The notes under the pieces were generated by a model. It searched no databases. It saw nothing but the letters and a program-made list of their open reading frames with translations, and was not told where the DNA came from. 64,000 nt of DNA, from NCBI GenBank assembly GCA_964486935.1, contig CAZAPG010000002.1, positions 62,001-126,000 on the forward strand, in the 5' to 3' direction. Shown piece by piece: positions 1 through 6,819 of the stretch (its first letter is position 1; every line of letters starts with the position of its first letter). Source of the stretch: CAZAPG01 sp964486935 (GTDB lineage: Bacteria; Chloroflexota; Anaerolineae; 4572-78; J111). Both the position numbers and the translations under genes were made by a program.

Positions 1-15
1 AATGTTTCAAAAAAA

Positions 16-45
16 GATGCCCGCCAGTAAAAACAAGCGGGCATC
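16..45 (-). terminator. Rho-independent terminator of the DUF4242 gene
   Basis: The 9-bp arms GATGCCCGC (16-24) and GCGGGCATC (37-45) form a hairpin with a 12-nt loop. Read on the minus strand the hairpin is followed by a run of seven T (9-15). It lies 34 bp past the stop codon of the minus-strand gene ending at 79. Confidence 0.85.
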
Positions 46-78
46 GTAGCTCTTGTATTTTTTTATGAGTTATCAGGA

Positions 79-354
79 TTAGGCGTCTTCTGTGGTGGGG
101 TCGATGACGGCCTTCACCTCGGAAACCGTGTTGGCCGGAAAGCCGCCGCGCCGGGCATGCTCCCGTACCGTCTCCTCATCCGGGGCAATGTGGACGCAGT
201 AGATTTTGTCTCCGGCCACAAAGCTCTGAACCCAGTGATAGGGTTTGCCCATTTCCTTGAGAACATTGTTGCTGGTTTGGGCAATGGCTTGAAGCTCCTC
301 TGCGCTCAGATTGGCCGCGCCGGGCACTTCACGTTCGATGAGATACTTAGGCAT
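79..354 (-). CDS. DUF4242 family protein
   Basis: A 91-aa protein. The opening (MPKYLIEREVPGA), the centre (WVQSFVAGDKIYCVHIAP) and the segment REHARRGGFPAN match the DUF4242 (SCO4226-like) family, small ferredoxin-like-fold proteins; a Streptomyces member binds nickel. The length is normal and there is no signal peptide. The start is fixed by an AAAGGAG ribosome site 7 nt upstream. It is a single gene closed by its own terminator and divergent from the BTAD regulator at 532, with 177 bp between them. That arrangement suggests, but does not show, control by that regulator. Enzymatic role unknown. Confidence 0.85.
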   Translation of the reverse strand: MPKYLIEREVPGAANLSAEELQAIAQTSNNVLKEMGKPYHWVQSFVAGDKIYCVHIAPDEETVREHARRGGFPANTVSEVKAVIDPTTEDA

Positions 355-487
355 TTTGATGCTCCTTTCGTTAATAAAATAGTTTGGTTAATTGATCGAA
401 CTTGACCCCAGTTTACCTCATCGTCGTTTATGGTTCGTTTCGATAGGTGTCTATAAAAACGTTTATTAGGAAAATCTGCTCAGTTTG

Positions 488-496
488 TGTTATAAT
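488..496 (+). promoter_or_regulatory. Extended -10 promoter of the first BTAD regulator
   Basis: TGT followed by TATAAT (491-496) is an extended -10 element 36 bp before the GTG start at 532. No good -35 is visible. Upstream, TCGTTT occurs twice 11 bp apart (424-429 and 435-440), a spacing like SARP direct repeats, but the match is too short to call a site. The other two BTAD genes also have TGn-TATAAT promoters. Confidence 0.55.
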
Positions 497-531
497 TTTG
501 GCCCCTGAAAGACGTTGAAGGTGTTATTCTT

Positions 532-3500
532 GTGTCCACGTTGAAGTTATTCTTTCTCGGCCCGCCCCGGATTGCGTTGGATGATGAAGCTGTGGCCATT
601 GAGTTGCGCAAAGGGGTGGCCCTGCTGGCCTATTTAGCCGTGACCGGCCAGAGCCACAGCCGCGACGCTCTCGGCACGTTGCTGTGGCCCAACAGCGACC
701 AGCGCCGGGCGCGTTCTTATCTGCGCCACGCTCTGTGGTTGCTCAAAAAGGCGCTGGGGGATAACTGGCTGGAGATCAGCCGGGAACAGGTCATGCTCCA
801 GCCTGAAGCCAACATCTGGCTCGATGTTAAGGCTTTTCAACAGGGCGTTGCGGCCAAGGTTGAAGAAGGGGTTGATGGTTTGGCCCGGCTGGCCGGGGCG
901 GTCGAGTTGTACCAGGACGATTTTCTGAGCGGCTTCACCCTGCCGGATGCGCCGGCGTTTGACGAGTGGCAATTTTTTCAAACAGAAACGTTACGCGAAG
1001 CGCTGGCCGGCACTCTGGAACGGCTGGTGTGGGGCTACAGCCGCCAGGCCGATTTTGAGGCCGCAATTCCTCACGCCCGGCGCCGGGTAGCTTTGGACCC
1101 GCTGCACGAAGCGGCCCAACGGCATCTGATACAACTCTACGGCGAAGCCGGCCAGAAGGCGGCGGCCTTGCGCCAGTACGAAGAGTATGCGGCTCTGCTG
1201 GAGAGGGAGTTGGGCCTGCTGCCGGAAGCAGAAACCACCACCCTGTACGAAGCAATCAAATCCAGGCGCATCGTTGAGCCGTTCTTGAAAGCAGAGGAGT
1301 CCGGGCGCGGGTCGCTCTCTGCGCCTGAACAGGGCCGGGGGGCTGGCATCGCGCCGCCATCTGTTCCCGTGCCGCTTCCTCTCCCCGAGAATATATTTTC
1401 GGCTGAAACAGAGGAGACGCCCTTTGTGGCCCGGCAGCAAGAACTGGCCCGGCTCGCTACGCTTCTTGATGGAGCGCTGGCCGGGCAGCACCGCATAGCC
1501 TTTGTTATTGGCGCAGCGGGTCAGGGTAAAAGCGCTTTGTTGCAAGCCTTTGCTCACCAGGCTCAGGCTATCCATCCAAATTTGATTGTAGCGGGCGGCA
1601 ACTGCAATGCTTACACGGGCCGGGGCGATCCCTATTTGCCGTTTCGGGAAATTTTGGAACTGTTGACCGGCGATATTGAGGCGCGGGCTATCGCCGGGAC
1701 TCTTCACGCTGAACGCGCTCGCCGTTTGTGGCAAATGTTGCCTCTGGTGGTGCAAGCTTTACTTGAACAGGGGCCAGACCTGTTCGATGCCTTTCTTCCC
1801 CTGCCAAGTCTTTTACGGCGGGCTATGGCTTATGCTGCCCAAAAACCTGTCTGGCTAACTCAACTCCAAACGCTGGCATCTCAAAGAGCCAACACGCCTG
1901 CTCATTCAAGCGCCCAGCAGAGCGCCTTATTTGAACAGTATGCCAGGGTTGTGCAGGCGCTGGCCGGCCAAAGGCCCTTGCTGTTGCTGCTGGATGATTT
2001 GCAATGGGCCGATCCCGGCTCGGTCAGCCTGTTGTTTCATTTGGGACGGCGGTTAACCGGCCACCGGGTTTTGATTTTGGGGGCTTACCGGCCCGATGAA
2101 GTGACTACCGCGCCGGATGGCGAGCCTCATCCATTGGGCCAGATTGTTCACAAATTTCAGCGCGATTTTGGCGACATTATGCTTGATTTGGGCCGGGCAG
2201 AGGGTCAAACGTTTGTTGATGCCCTGCTGGATAGCGAACCCAACCGGCTAGGGCAATTCTTTCGTCACACGCTTTACCGGCAAACCGGCGGCCATCCGCT
2301 GTTTACCATTGAACTGTTGCGCGGCATGCAAGAGCGGGGCGATTTAATTAGGGATGAAGCCGGCAACTGGCAGATGCAAACCTCTTTAAACTGGAATACC
2401 TTGCCGGCCCGGGTGGAGGGCGCTATTGGCGAGCGCATCAGCCGGCTGACCCAACCCCTGCAAAATCTGTTGCAGGCGGCCAGTGTTGAAGGCGAGGAAT
2501 TTACGGCCGAGGTGATTGCTCAGGTGCTGCACCTGGATGAGCACCAGGTGGTCCGCCAACTGAGCCGGGACCTGGACAAGTCCCACGCGCTGGTGCGAGC
2601 CATCGGCACTAAACGAACCGGCAACAGACGCCTGTCTCGTTATCGCTTTCGCCATATTCTGATTCAGCGTTATCTATACAATTTACTCGATGACGTGGAG
2701 CGTGTCTATCAGCACGAAAGGGTTGCCAATACCCTGGAGTATCTGTATGGCGAGCAGGCGGCGGGCGTGGCTGTGCAACTGGCGCGTCACTTTGAGGCCG
2801 CCCAGTTACCGGAAAAAGCGGCCGGTTATCTGCATTTGGCCGGCAACCAGGCCCGCCGCGCCGCCGCCTTAAATGAAGCCATTCATTATTATCAGGCCGC
2901 GCTCAATTACTGGCCTCTTGCGGATAAGGCTGGGCGGGCCGAGCTGTTACGCAAGCTGGGCGAGTGCCAATGGATGACCGGCCAGGCCGAGGATGCCCTT
3001 AAGACGTTTCAGGATGATTACGAGTTGTTTGAGTGGCTGGGTAATATAGAAGGGGCCGGGGCCATTCAGCGCCTCATCGGGCGCGTCTACTGGGAGTTGG
3101 GCGACCGCGAGCAGTCGCTGCGCCACTATCACCAGGCCCTCTCTATTTTGGAACAGGGGCCGGAGAGTATCGAGTTGGCCTGGGCCATCAGTTCAATCTC
3201 GCAGATGCATATGCTGGCCAGCGAGTACGCCCAGGCGATTGACTGGGGAGAACGGGCGCTTGATTTGGCCCGGCGCTTGGACGCAGAGGCCGTTACCGTA
3301 CACGCGCTAAACAACACTGGCACGTCCTATCTCTGTAGCGGTAAACCCGAGCAAGGGCGGGCCATGTTAGAAGAAAGCGTGCGCCGCGCTCTTGATGCAA
3401 ACATGCTTCACGATGCCTGTCGCGGGCGTTTGAACCTGGGGGAAGGGTTAGCCAGCCTTGACGCCTATAAAGAGGCTCGCATTACGTTTGAGCAGCTACA

Positions 3501-4341
3501 TGCCTATGCGGCCCGGGTGCATACGTCGCTTTACGCCGGAAGTTCCCTGGTTGAACTGGCTAAACTGGATTGGCTCACCGGGCGCTGGCAAGCCTCCCTC
3601 AACCGCCGCCCGTCGATTCTTGAGTGGTTGAAACGCGCCCAATCACAGGCATATGTAGAGGTTATCGCCGGTACTTTATTTGGCTGGCAGTGCAATGATT
3701 TGGGTCTGGCCGAAGAAGCTCAACAAATCTTAACCAAAACGCTGCCAAAAGTTAGAAGCTTTGACGAATTGCAGTTGATTGCGCCCCATCTAAGCCAGCT
3801 AATCCGGGCGCTTACTGCTCTGGGGTTGGACGGGGAGGCCGCCAAAGTGGCCCGCGAGTTGCTTGCCGCCATTGAGCGAGGCGGTTATGATAGCCGTTAT
3901 AGCCCTGCGGCCTTGTTGATGATTTGTCATTGGCTGGCCGGTCAAGATGTACCCAACCTCATCAAAGAGGTTGGGTACAGCCTGCAACGGCTGGAGCAGA
4001 GCAACGCCAAAGAGCGCAACCCTGCCGCAGCCGCAGCCCTGCACGAAGCGGAAGGAATAGTGACGCTTCTTCAAAATACTCCCCAAAAGGCAATTGAGCC
4101 GCTGCGCCAGGCGGTCAGCCTGTGGCAAACATTGGGCCGCCCGTATGACCAAATTCGGGCCTTGAGCAGCCTGAGCCAGGCTGTGAGCCAGACGAAAAAC
4201 AGCCGGCAGGCGCGGGAAATCTTTGCCGAAGCGCACCGGCTGGTTGAGTCACTCGCCGCCCAACTTGACGAGGCTGAGTTAAAAACTTCGTTTCTCAACT
4301 CGCCGCCAGCGCAAAAGATTCGGGAACGCCTTGCGAGCTGA
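532..4341 (+). CDS. SARP/BTAD-type transcriptional regulator with AAA ATPase and TPR domains
   Basis: A 1269-aa signal-integrating regulator. Residues 1-100 are an OmpR-like winged helix (LKLFFLGPPRIAL, then SHSRDALGTLLWP). Residues 100-245 are a bacterial transcriptional activation domain ending ALRQYEEYAALL. Residues 300-560 are an AAA/STAND ATPase with Walker A GAAGQGKSALL (about 327) and Walker B LLLLDDLQWAD (about 484). The rest is helical TPR-like repeats. The start is GTG at 532, giving MSTLKLFFLGPP, which lines up with the two paralogues downstream. It lacks the HxH...CxxC segment found in those paralogues. Its last 47 bp overlap the convergent PIG-L gene. Family members are DNA-binding activators; the ligand and targets here are not known. 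Confidence 0.9.
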   Translation: MSTLKLFFLGPPRIALDDEAVAIELRKGVALLAYLAVTGQSHSRDALGTLLWPNSDQRRARSYLRHALWLLKKALGDNWLEISREQVMLQPEANIWLDVKAFQQGVAAKVEEGVDGLARLAGAVELYQDDFLSGFTLPDAPAFDEWQFFQTETLREALAGTLERLVWGYSRQADFEAAIPHARRRVALDPLHEAAQRHLIQLYGEAGQKAAALRQYEEYAALLERELGLLPEAETTTLYEAIKSRRIVEPFLKAEESGRGSLSAPEQGRGAGIAPPSVPVPLPLPENIFSAETEETPFVARQQELARLATLLDGALAGQHRIAFVIGAAGQGKSALLQAFAHQAQAIHPNLIVAGGNCNAYTGRGDPYLPFREILELLTGDIEARAIAGTLHAERARRLWQMLPLVVQALLEQGPDLFDAFLPLPSLLRRAMAYAAQKPVWLTQLQTLASQRANTPAHSSAQQSALFEQYARVVQALAGQRPLLLLLDDLQWADPGSVSLLFHLGRRLTGHRVLILGAYRPDEVTTAPDGEPHPLGQIVHKFQRDFGDIMLDLGRAEGQTFVDALLDSEPNRLGQFFRHTLYRQTGGHPLFTIELLRGMQERGDLIRDEAGNWQMQTSLNWNTLPARVEGAIGERISRLTQPLQNLLQAASVEGEEFTAEVIAQVLHLDEHQVVRQLSRDLDKSHALVRAIGTKRTGNRRLSRYRFRHILIQRYLYNLLDDVERVYQHERVANTLEYLYGEQAAGVAVQLARHFEAAQLPEKAAGYLHLAGNQARRAAALNEAIHYYQAALNYWPLADKAGRAELLRKLGECQWMTGQAEDALKTFQDDYELFEWLGNIEGAGAIQRLIGRVYWELGDREQSLRHYHQALSILEQGPESIELAWAISSISQMHMLASEYAQAIDWGERALDLARRLDAEAVTVHALNNTGTSYLCSGKPEQGRAMLEESVRRALDANMLHDACRGRLNLGEGLASLDAYKEARITFEQLHAYAARVHTSLYAGSSLVELAKLDWLTGRWQASLNRRPSILEWLKRAQSQAYVEVIAGTLFGWQCNDLGLAEEAQQILTKTLPKVRSFDELQLIAPHLSQLIRALTALGLDGEAAKVARELLAAIERGGYDSRYSPAALLMICHWLAGQDVPNLIKEVGYSLQRLEQSNAKERNPAAAAALHEAEGIVTLLQNTPQKAIEPLRQAVSLWQTLGRPYDQIRALSSLSQAVSQTKNSRQAREIFAEAHRLVESLAAQLDEAELKTSFLNSPPAQKIRERLAS

Positions 4342-5482
4342 TTTTCAAAGGAACATTTGCCGCAATGGGGGGATGAACCCGCACAAAATATTCCCGACCA
4401 AACAGTTCGCGCAGAATGGACATAGGCAACATATCCGGCTCTAGCGGAAATTGGGTCCGGTGGGCGGCCATGGCCGCCACCTTTTGCGGCACGTAATCGG
4501 CTACGTTAATGGTGGTTGTCTCCGGGGGGAATGGCTGCGCTGCGGCAACCGGCCCGGCTGCGTCTCCGGTCAATTGCGCCCCAACGCCCCGCCCCGCAAA
4601 ATTTGAGGGGGCATCTGGCGAAAAGACCAGGCAGGTCACGTCTTCCAGGGCCACTACGTGCGCATTGCGCGGCTGCCGGTAGGCCAGGCCCTCCTCGCCA
4701 AAAAAGTCGCCCGGCCCAATCCGGGCCAGCGAGCGCAAAGCTCCGTTTTCATCCTCCCGTAGCACTTCGGCCTGGCCGGAAAGAATCAGATACAGTTTGG
4801 TGGCCGGCTCGCCCTGTTCAACCATATGAAACCCGGCGGGAAACCAACTGGTTTCAACATAATCGCTAACGTAGCCCAACATCGTTGCCTCTTCGGACAG
4901 GCGCAGCAGGGCGTGAGCAAAGTCGGTTGTGCCATGGAAGCGGCGGTAAAGGTCTACCAGCCAGTGGACCAGCCGGTCTGTCAGCAAACGCTGCTGGTGG
5001 GGAAAATAGCTGTAATAGAGCCGGGGCGCGGTGTAAGGCGATATGCCGGCCACAGCCTGGGTGGTGGCCGCGCCAATTGCAATGTGGTCGGGGTGGCCGT
5101 AGGCCCCATCGGGGCCAAAGGTAATTACCGTATCCGGTTGAAAACGACGAATGATTTGGGCGACCTCTTCCGCCAGCCGCGCCGGGTCAACATTATGCAG
5201 GTTGCCATCGCCATAATCCAGGCACCGCACCTGTTGAACCCCAAGCCGCTGGCCGGAACGCTGGAGTTCCTGCGCCCGCACCTGCCCCAGCGTTTGGCGC
5301 GTGGCGGCGCGGGCATCGCGGATTTGGCCGGCCTCGCCCCGCGTGGCCGCAACAATCATCGTTTGAGCGCCCAGCGCGGCGGCGCGGGCCAGCGTGCCGC
5401 CGGCGCAAAATACCTCATCATCCGGGTGGGCAAAAACGCCCAAAATGCGTTGCCGGTTTGGTTGATAAAGTAACTCTTTCAT
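4295..5482 (-). CDS. PIG-L (LmbE) deacetylase fused to a cyclic-nucleotide-binding domain
   Basis: 395 aa. Residues 1-200 are a PIG-L/LmbE zinc N-deacetylase domain with metal motifs AHPDDE (18-23) and GHPDHIAIG (129-137). Residues about 205-290 form a CRP/PKA-type cyclic-nucleotide-binding domain with GPGDFFGEEGLAYRQPRNA around 256-274. PIG-L enzymes deacetylate GlcNAc-type or pseudo-disaccharide substrates, as in mycothiol and bacillithiol pathways. The fusion suggests an enzyme gated by cNMP, which is inference. A GAGGAGG ribosome site supports the start. The tail overlaps the convergent regulator gene by 47 bp. A shorter PIG-L without this domain lies at 23235-24101. Confidence 0.88.
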   Translation of the reverse strand: MKELLYQPNRQRILGVFAHPDDEVFCAGGTLARAAALGAQTMIVAATRGEAGQIRDARAATRQTLGQVRAQELQRSGQRLGVQQVRCLDYGDGNLHNVDPARLAEEVAQIIRRFQPDTVITFGPDGAYGHPDHIAIGAATTQAVAGISPYTAPRLYYSYFPHQQRLLTDRLVHWLVDLYRRFHGTTDFAHALLRLSEEATMLGYVSDYVETSWFPAGFHMVEQGEPATKLYLILSGQAEVLREDENGALRSLARIGPGDFFGEEGLAYRQPRNAHVVALEDVTCLVFSPDAPSNFAGRGVGAQLTGDAAGPVAAAQPFPPETTTINVADYVPQKVAAMAAHRTQFPLEPDMLPMSILRELFGREYFVRVHPPIAANVPLKISSQGVPESFALAAS

Positions 5483-5521
5483 TGATACCTCCTCAAGCGT
5501 TTAGAAGCGTGTCGCCCCCGC

Positions 5522-5553
5522 AAAAAAAACGCGGCTGACGCCTGCCAGCCGCG
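5522..5553 (-). terminator. Rho-independent terminator of operon A
   Basis: CGCGGCTG (5530-5537) and CAGCCGCG (5546-5553) form an 8-bp GC-rich stem. On the minus strand it is followed by eight T (5522-5529). It sits 24 bp past the stop of the gene at 5578-5811, closing operon A before the PIG-L/cNMP gene. Confidence 0.85.
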
Positions 5554-5577
5554 TTGGTAAAATGAGTGATAAAACCA

Positions 5578-5811
5578 TTAGCTCTTGTAGAGAGGATATC
5601 CGGCCCGGCCAATGATTTCGGCCGGCGAGCCGGTTTTAACGGGAGCGTCCTGGGCCGGCTGGCGCAGGTTGGCCCCACTCAGCAAGCGTAGCCACTGTTC
5701 GGCGGTTGAGCGGCGTTTGGGCTGGCGAACGTACTCTACCGCCCCAACGGCGCTGGCCGCCACAGCCAAAACAGCCGTTACAGCCAAAAACAGGTTACGA
5801 TTGGTAGACAT
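5578..5811 (-). CDS. Small membrane-anchored protein, unknown function
   Basis: 77 aa, not recognised. Residues 6-28 (LFLAVTAVLAVAASAVGAVE) form one hydrophobic N-terminal segment, either a membrane anchor or an uncleaved signal. A basic linker (RQPKRRS) and a soluble tail follow. The start is supported by AAAGGA 10 nt upstream. It is the last gene of operon A: 26 bp after the ParB-like gene and directly before a terminator. Nothing indicates its function. Confidence 0.6.
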   Translation of the reverse strand: MSTNRNLFLAVTAVLAVAASAVGAVEYVRQPKRRSTAEQWLRLLSGANLRQPAQDAPVKTGSPAEIIGRAGYPLYKS

Positions 5812-5837
5812 GTTGCGTGTCCTTTCTTTTCTATAAT

Positions 5838-6305
5838 TTATTTTTGTAAATCAGTTATTTTCAACGAAACAGGCGTGTCGATTTCCGTAACGTAGGCGTC
5901 AATATACTCCTGGCCTCTGGCGCGGGCCACCGAAATGCGATGGTTGCCATCTCTGACAAAATAAACCTCGTCAACCTTGAAAAGCTCTACCGGCGGTAAG
6001 GTTACATCCTTGTAATAGGCTTTATCAATACTCACCCAGCGGCTTTTGGTGTGGGTTTGGCGCGGAAAAAAGGCCCGGTCAAAATCATGGTGACGCCCCT
6101 CGCTGCCTACAATATTTTTTACGGGCACAAACTGAAACCCCAGATACCGCTGCCCGTTTAAGGGCAGGGTTTGGCGTATGTCCTCAAACGAGATTAAGCT
6201 ATTGTTCTTTTTGACCAGCCAACTTAGCCAGTCTCGCCAGTGGGCCTTGTTCACGGCCCGGTCAAAATCTCTGGCTGCCAATGTGTTAAATATTGCGCTT
6301 GTCAT
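5838..6305 (-). CDS. ParB-like nuclease-fold protein
   Basis: 155 aa. The C-terminal half has the ParB/sulfiredoxin-like signature: LPPVELFKVDEVYFVRDG then NHRISVARARGQEYIDAYV. The DGNHR(I/V)SVARARG core is typical of small stand-alone ParB-like proteins in Chloroflexota and Actinobacteria. There is no HTH partition domain, so it is not a chromosome-segregation ParB. The first 60 residues are rich in Trp and Lys and have no recognised domain. It is the middle gene of operon A. True ParB N-domains bind CTP or cut DNA; which, if either, applies here is unknown. Confidence 0.7.
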   Translation of the reverse strand: MTSAIFNTLAARDFDRAVNKAHWRDWLSWLVKKNNSLISFEDIRQTLPLNGQRYLGFQFVPVKNIVGSEGRHHDFDRAFFPRQTHTKSRWVSIDKAYYKDVTLPPVELFKVDEVYFVRDGNHRISVARARGQEYIDAYVTEIDTPVSLKITDLQK

Positions 6306-6391
6306 AGCCTTGCCTCAATTTCTGGATAATCGCTCTGTGAAGGGTTGGTGCGGCCTTAACTGTGGACCAGCCCTTGAGAGAGAAATTCTCC

Positions 6392-6460
6392 GGGGTAATG
6401 TCTCCCCAGGTTGGGAGGTGATTTTATGGCAGATAATCCAACCTGGGGAGACATTGACCC
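6392..6460. repeat. Long inverted repeat inside operon A
   Basis: TGTCTCCCCAGGTTGG (6399-6414) is repeated as a perfect 16-bp reverse complement, CCAACCTGGGGAGACA (6438-6453), with a 23-bp spacer. Pairing extends imperfectly to about 22 bp (GGGGTAA against TTGACCC). It lies between the 56-aa gene and the ParB-like gene. There is no T-run on either side. Possible roles are an RNA processing or stability hairpin, or a palindromic mobile repeat. Confidence 0.8.
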
Positions 6461-6469
6461 TGGTTTGCC

Positions 6470-6640
6470 TTATTTGGCGCTGCCGGTCACAAACCAGGTC
6501 CAGTCGGGGCGAGTAACGTTGTGGCGCTGTACCTGATACAGCAGACCAAGGCGCGCTTGCTGGTTCTGCAATTCGGAAATGGCCTGTTGAACGGCTTCAA
6601 ACTCGGTTTGTACCTGTTGTTTGGTTTTATTGGGGGTCAT
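6470..6640 (-). CDS. Small 56-aa protein, first gene of operon A
   Basis: A 56-aa frame starting MTPNKTKQQVQTEFEAV and ending in a WTWFVTGSAK tail. The N-terminal two thirds are a Gln-rich amphipathic helix that could form a coiled coil (EAVQQAISELQNQQARLGLL). No family recognised. The call rests on an excellent AAGGAG ribosome site 8 nt before ATG and on its place 60 bp downstream of the operon A promoter -10 (6700-6705). Operon C also begins with a small charged helical protein. It may be a structural or regulatory peptide. Confidence 0.6.
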   Translation of the reverse strand: MTPNKTKQQVQTEFEAVQQAISELQNQQARLGLLYQVQRHNVTRPDWTWFVTGSAK

Positions 6641-6699
6641 TGTTTATCTCCTTATTATTTAATGATTAGAAAGGGTGATTAGAATTTACTTTTGATTTC

Positions 6700-6761
6700 A
6701 TTATATTTGCCAAACGTACCGAAAACGTTCCGGCTTGCGTTCCACAAACCGTTCCAAAAAA
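6700..6761 (-). promoter_or_regulatory. Operon A promoter with four 12-bp SARP-like direct repeats
   Basis: Read on the minus strand: boxes TTTTTTGGAACG, GTTTGTGGAACG, CAAGCCGGAACG and TTTTCGGTACGT (6761 down to 6714), then the 8-bp spacer TTGGCAAA, then -10 TATAAT (6705-6700). There is no separate -35. The layout is the same as at 14571, 22888 and 27204. SARP/BTAD activators of Streptomyces bind direct repeats ending 8 bp from the -10. The adjacent divergent BTAD gene is the likely source of the activator. Confidence 0.75.
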
Positions 6762-6765
6762 ATAA

Positions 6766-6795
6766 TTGTCAATATTTTTTTCTTACTGGTATAAT
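6766..6795 (+). promoter_or_regulatory. Sigma-70 promoter of the BTAD-hydrolase-kinase regulator
   Basis: TTGTCA (6766-6771), an 18-bp spacer and TATAAT (6790-6795) preceded by TGG form a -35/extended -10 promoter. It begins 4 bp past the outermost box of the divergent operon A promoter, so activator bound there could also affect this gene. It shows that an upstream in-frame TTG at 6766 is not the start. Confidence 0.65.
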
Positions 6796-6819
6796 TGGCC
6801 CCAAGGAAGGCTGATTCCA

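Noticed and set aside
355..531. A SARP-type four-box site between the DUF4242 gene and the first BTAD gene
   Set aside because: Only a TCGTTT pair 11 bp apart is visible. No TTTGTGGARCG boxes and no matching -10 at the correct distance on either strand.
5838..6305. The ParB-like protein as part of a plasmid or chromosome partition locus
   Set aside because: No ParA partner, HTH domain or parS-like palindromes (TGTTTCACGTGAAACA type) are near. The surrounding genes are transporters and regulators.
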